The notes under the pieces were generated by a model, which worked only from the letters and a program-made list of their open reading frames with translations, did no database searches and was not told the origin of the DNA. A DNA stretch of 64,000 nt from Bacillus_BA fengqiuensis. Its GTDB lineage: Bacteria; Bacillota; Bacilli; Bacillales; Bacillaceae_H. Of the stretch, positions 60,509-64,000 are shown in pieces. The first letter of the stretch is position 1. Each line of letters begins with the position of its first letter. Made by a program: the position numbers and the translations under genes. Where the stretch lies: the NCBI GenBank assembly GCA_030813035.1, contig JAUSTV010000008.1; one strand, written 5' to 3'.

Positions 60509-61780
60509 TTAGCCCATATTCTTAATTAATTCATCACCAAATTCAGAACATTTTACTTCTGTCGCTCCATCCATTAGACGAGCGAAGTCATAAGTAACAA
60601 CTTTAGAAGCAATTGTTTTTTCCATTGAAGAGATGACTAATTTAGCTGCTTCGTGCCAACCAAGGTGTTCAAGCATTAATACACCCGAAAGGATAACAGA
60701 AGATGGGTTTACTTTATCAAGACCTGCATATTTTGGTGCAGTTCCGTGAGTGGCTTCAAAAATCGCATGTCCAGTTTCATAGTTGATGTTTGCTCCTGGA
60801 GCGATACCGATACCGCCAACTTGTGCAGCTAATGCATCAGAAATATAGTCACCGTTTAAGTTCATTGTAGCTACTACATCAAATTCGCGAGGACGAGTTA
60901 AAATTTGTTGCAAGAAGATATCCGCAATAGAATCTTTTACGATAATTTTTCCAGCTGCTTCAGCTTCAGCCTGAGCTTTATTAGCTGCTTCTTTCCCTTC
61001 AGCTTCTACGATGCGATCGTATTCTGCCCATGTGAATACTTTATCGCCGAACTCTTGTTCTGCCACTTCATAGCCCCAATTTTTGAAGGCGCCTTCTGTG
61101 AACTTCATGATGTTTCCTTTGTGCACAAGTGTTACCGATTTTCTGCCTTCGCTAATCGCATAATTAATCGTTGCGCGAACGAGACGTTTCGTTCCTTCTT
61201 CTGAAATAGGTTTAATTCCAATACCAGATGTTTCAGGGAAGCGGATTTTATTGACACCCATTTCCTGCTGTAAGAAGTTGATGACCTTTTCTACCGCTTC
61301 TGTTCCTTTTGCATACTCGATACCTGCATAGATATCTTCAGTATTTTCACGGAAGATCACCATATCTGTATCCTCAGGACGCTTAACAGGAGAAGGTACC
61401 CCTTCAAAATAGCGAACAGGACGAAGGCATACAAATAGATCCAACTCTTGGCGCAGCGCAACATTCAGTGAGCGAATGCCTCCGCCGACAGGAGTTGTAA
61501 GCGGGCCTTTAATCCCGATTATGTATTCACGAATTACATCTAATGTCTCTGAAGGCAGCCATTCACCAGTTTGGTTGAACGCTTTTTCTCCAGCCAATAC
61601 TTCTTTCCAAAAGATTTTCTTTTCACCTTTATACGCTTTTTCAACAGCCGCTTCCAATACACGTGAAGCTGATGCCCAAATATCTGGACCTGTGCCGTCT
61701 CCCTCGATGAAAGGAATAATTGGATAATTTGGTACGTTTAATACACCATCTGTTACTGTAATTTTTTGTCCATTAACCAC
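60509..61780 (-). CDS. icd: Isocitrate dehydrogenase (NADP)
   Basis: 423 residues. Oxidative decarboxylation of isocitrate. IPFIEGDGTGPDIW, the isocitrate/phospho-Ser loop GGGIRSLNVALRQ, YAGIEYAKGTE and NYETGHAIFEATHGTAPKYAG. GTG 61780 has AGGAGGT seven bases upstream. Between citZ and mdh, as in B. subtilis. Confidence 0.97.
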   Translation of the reverse strand: MVNGQKITVTDGVLNVPNYPIIPFIEGDGTGPDIWASASRVLEAAVEKAYKGEKKIFWKEVLAGEKAFNQTGEWLPSETLDVIREYIIGIKGPLTTPVGGGIRSLNVALRQELDLFVCLRPVRYFEGVPSPVKRPEDTDMVIFRENTEDIYAGIEYAKGTEAVEKVINFLQQEMGVNKIRFPETSGIGIKPISEEGTKRLVRATINYAISEGRKSVTLVHKGNIMKFTEGAFKNWGYEVAEQEFGDKVFTWAEYDRIVEAEGKEAANKAQAEAEAAGKIIVKDSIADIFLQQILTRPREFDVVATMNLNGDYISDALAAQVGGIGIAPGANINYETGHAIFEATHGTAPKYAGLDKVNPSSVILSGVLMLEHLGWHEAAKLVISSMEKTIASKVVTYDFARLMDGATEVKCSEFGDELIKNMG

Positions 61781-61873
61781 GAAAATTACCTCCTAATAGC
61801 TTGTCTAAATCAAGTTGATTGGTAGAGAGTGCCCAACAATACCCAAGTTTTATTGAGCACTCACGTTTTGTTT

Positions 61874-62992
61874 TTAGATACGTTGCTCCATTGGCACGTA
61901 AGCTTGTTTGTCCGGGCCTGTATAATCAGCACGCGGGCGGATTAAGCGATTATTGGAATACTGCTCGAGTATGTGAGCAATCCATCCTGACACACGGCTT
62001 ACCGCAAAAATCGGTGTGAATAAGTCATGGTCAATCCCCAGACAGTGATACACAGATGCAGAGTAAAAATCTACATTTGGCGGTAAAGCTTTTTCAGATG
62101 TTACGACGTCTTCAATTTTCACAGACATTTCGTACCATTTGGTTTCACCCGTTAACTGAGTCAGCTTTTCAGACATTTTCTTTAAATGTTTCGCCCGTGG
62201 ATCTCCCTGTCTATACACCCGATGCCCAAACCCCATAATTTTTTCTTTATTGTTTAATTTATTGCGCACATAGGGTTCGGCATTTTCTACTTCGCCAACT
62301 TCTGAGAGCATTTTCATCACAGCTTCGTTCGCTCCGCCATGAAGAGGGCCTTTTAGAGCTCCGATGGCTGCTGTAACTCCTGAATAAATGTCGGATAAAG
62401 TGGCTACGCAAACGCGTGCAGTGAAAGTGGATGCATTTAATTCATGGTCAGCATGCAGCACAAGCGCTTTATTAAATGCTTCAACTGCAACTTCACTTGG
62501 CTCTTCGCCTGTTAAGGTATATAAAAAGTTTTGAGCAATGCTGTAATCTGCTTTTGGAGTGATTGGATCTAATCCTTTACGAATGCGTGAAAAAGCGGTA
62601 ACAAGGACTGGCAGCTTCGCTTGAAGGCGAACAGCCTTGCGATAATTTGCTTCTTCGTCCATTACATCTGCTTCTTCATCATACAATCCCAATAATGAGA
62701 CTGCTGTTCTTATAGCGGCCATTGGATGGACTTGCTTAATCGGATATGTTTTGAAATGATTGATAACTTCTTCTGGTAAGCTAGCATTTTCCGCCAGCTC
62801 CTTTGTGAAAGTCGTTAATTCTTGTTGATTTGGCAGTTTCCCATGCCACAATAAATAAACTACTTCCTCGAAAGTGGCATATTGAGCTAAATCGTCAATG
62901 TTGTACCCACGATATGTTAGTGTATCATCAATAATAGAACTAACAGAAGATGTAGTGGCTACAACCCCTTCGAGACCACGAGTAACTGTCAT
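61874..62992 (-). CDS. citZ: Citrate synthase
   Basis: 372 residues. Condenses oxaloacetate with acetyl-CoA. Catalytic residues lie in LHADHELNASTF, MGFGHRVYRQGDPRA and CLGIDHDLFTPIFAVSR. ATG 62992 has AAAGGAGAGAGG five bases upstream. The ORF frame to 63115 is an extension without a ribosome site. Confidence 0.96.
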   Translation of the reverse strand: MTVTRGLEGVVATTSSVSSIIDDTLTYRGYNIDDLAQYATFEEVVYLLWHGKLPNQQELTTFTKELAENASLPEEVINHFKTYPIKQVHPMAAIRTAVSLLGLYDEEADVMDEEANYRKAVRLQAKLPVLVTAFSRIRKGLDPITPKADYSIAQNFLYTLTGEEPSEVAVEAFNKALVLHADHELNASTFTARVCVATLSDIYSGVTAAIGALKGPLHGGANEAVMKMLSEVGEVENAEPYVRNKLNNKEKIMGFGHRVYRQGDPRAKHLKKMSEKLTQLTGETKWYEMSVKIEDVVTSEKALPPNVDFYSASVYHCLGIDHDLFTPIFAVSRVSGWIAHILEQYSNNRLIRPRADYTGPDKQAYVPMEQRI

Positions 62993-63351
62993 ATTCCTCT
63001 CTCCTTTACTGAAAAATTCCCCATAATCCATTTGCCTAAACATCAGACAAACGTAACAATTGAAGTTGAGCGTATGCTCAGCGCGAGAGTAAATTGTAGA
63101 AAAAAGCACATCCAAACGAGATATGGCTTATGAGAACGGTGCACCAAAAGAAAATGCTTACATTTCCGTTTTTCTAAAAAAGTACATCGGCTTGCATAAA
63201 TGTATCTTCAAACATTTTAGAAAAATGATACTAATCACTGAAAGGATATGTAAGCGGATGTTGCTTCAAGTAATATTATAAACAATTATCAGACTTTTGT
63301 GAATCAAAAGAACAAATTATTTTTTGGAAACATTATTATTATAGTAAAATT
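62993..63351. promoter_or_regulatory. citZ upstream region
   Basis: About 360 AT-rich bases between citZ and ytwI, which must carry the citZ promoter. ATGTAAGCATTTTCTT (63148-63163, minus strand) is within two mismatches of a CcpA cre site; B. subtilis citZ is under catabolite control. No CcpC site was established. Confidence 0.35.
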
Positions 63352-63813
63352 TCATGAAAACAGATTAACCATTTTCATGAATAAATAAGCAATTCCAGCA
63401 CCTATTAATGGACCAACCGCCACTCCTTTAAACAAAGAAACAGCCAAAATGGTTCCAAATACAAGAGCAGCTGTAATATGAGGATCTTCGGCTAAAAGTT
63501 CCAGTCCATATTTTGCGATGAGAGCAACAGCAATCCCCGCTCCCAGCGCAATCCAGGCATATGAAGATTTCAAAGCCTCTCCCAACTGTTTAAATCCGAT
63601 TTCCCCTGTTGCAATGGGGACGAGGACGGCGATAGTAATGATGGTAACACCTAGATTGATTCCTTTCGATTGTAAATAAGGAAACACCTTTCCATCCACC
63701 CCGATGATTTTTAACATCATCAGAAATGCTGCTGCCACAATTAACGATTGATTTTTTGCCACCAATCCAATGACAAGTAAAACAAGTAAAAACAAAGATG
63801 GTTGTGAAATCAT
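63352..63813 (-). CDS. ytwI: DUF441 membrane protein YtwI
   Basis: About 153 residues with four to five hydrophobic helices. VAKNQSLIVAAAFLMMLKIIG and the C-terminal VAVGPLIGAGIAYLFMKMVN are typical of DUF441. Function unknown. The ATG at 63813 has GGAAGG about ten bases upstream; the ATG at 63822 overlaps it. Upstream of citZ, as in B. subtilis. Confidence 0.85.
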   Translation of the reverse strand: MISQPSLFLLVLLVIGLVAKNQSLIVAAAFLMMLKIIGVDGKVFPYLQSKGINLGVTIITIAVLVPIATGEIGFKQLGEALKSSYAWIALGAGIAVALIAKYGLELLAEDPHITAALVFGTILAVSLFKGVAVGPLIGAGIAYLFMKMVNLFS

Positions 63814-63917
63814 GCTGCTCATCCTTCCGATTTAAAAATGAATTTTCTTCCATATTATTTTCATAAATAAGGAAAAAAGAGTAAAATAAAGCTAACGTTT
63901 TTACAGGGGGGATTTTT

Positions 63918-64000
63918 TTGAACAAGCTATATTTATACCGGTTTGCGCGCCTTTTCCTGGTCATCTCTTCCATTATTTTAGGAGCATATGCCCTCTATTA
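63918..64000 (+). CDS. ytvI: Start of a membrane protein, probably sporulation protein YtvI (partial)
   Basis: A TTG at 63918 with GGGGGGA six to eight bases upstream opens a frame to the right edge: MNKLYLYRFARLFLVISSII, then LGAYALY, an N-terminal membrane helix. Position next to ytwI suggests YtvI of the AI-2E transporter-like family. Only about 27 codons are present, so identity rests on context. Confidence 0.6.
   Translation, partial: MNKLYLYRFARLFLVISSIILGAYALY

Noticed and set aside
1..64000. CRISPR array, rRNA or tRNA genes
   Set aside because: No regularly spaced repeats, no rRNA segments and no cloverleaf with a CCA-type end were seen; the T-box leaders were the only tRNA-related signals.

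Overview
The window is chromosomal DNA of a Gram-positive, endospore-forming member of the Bacillaceae. Support comes from Shine-Dalgarno sequences of the AGGAGG type, frequent TTG and GTG starts, T-box and lysine riboswitch leaders, spore genes (sspI, ytaF, ytxC, ytvI) and a gene order that follows the Bacillus subtilis segment from sdhCA to citZ. The genus cannot be fixed from sequence reading alone. No rRNA, tRNA, CRISPR array, prophage or complete insertion sequence was seen.

Layout from left to right: partial sdhA and sdhC; yslB; dapA; lysC under a lysine riboswitch; uvrC. Then comes an accessory block (about 7.4-16.6 kb) that B. subtilis lacks between uvrC and trxA. It holds a GT-C type membrane glycosyltransferase, a Fur-controlled FTR1 iron permease with a membrane-anchored partner, a four-gene envelope glycoconjugate operon (sugar epimerase, flippase-like membrane protein, alkaline-phosphatase-fold protein, DPM1-like glycosyltransferase) and a Fur-controlled lipoprotein. 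The conserved backbone resumes with trxA, the fatty acid operon fadR-echA-etfB-etfA under a FadR operator, lcfA, a 27-residue membrane peptide, yshE, mutS2, polX, cvpA, zapA, rnhC and pheST behind a Phe T-box.

Next are ysgA, sspI, an M42 aminopeptidase, a dimeric dUTPase, sigma-W-controlled ysdB, ysdA, infC-rpmI-rplT with an attenuator leader, and thrS behind a Thr T-box. These are followed by ytxC, dnaI, dnaB, nrdR, a conserved hypothetical gene, speD, gapB, coaE, ytaF, mutM, polA, hflK-hflC, phoP-phoR, mdh, icd, citZ, ytwI and the first codons of ytvI.

Functional groups: TCA cycle and respiration (sdhCA, citZ, icd, mdh), lysine and diaminopimelate synthesis (lysC, dapA), beta-oxidation with its electron-transfer flavoprotein, replication and repair (uvrC, mutS2, polX, rnhC, dnaB, dnaI, mutM, polA), translation (pheST, thrS, infC-rpmI-rplT), phosphate sensing (phoPR) and iron uptake.

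The most notable unexplained content is non-coding. There are four families of small dispersed elements: (1) a tandem double hairpin with compensatory changes between copies (11004-11106, 22879-22985, with single-hairpin relatives at 27773 and 10917); (2) near-perfect palindromes of 46-49 bp carrying TTGACA in each arm (34702, 46939); (3) a roughly 140 bp element with GTTCAAAAAG inverted ends (29866, 49743, and a reduced copy at 23089); (4) a family with ATCCCKCATTAACGG and TTTCCTTTAT ends (2904, 7442, 22697, 39454, 54354, 59217). A structured speD leader with a possible anti-Shine-Dalgarno and an ATT start codon in infC are further points of interest.
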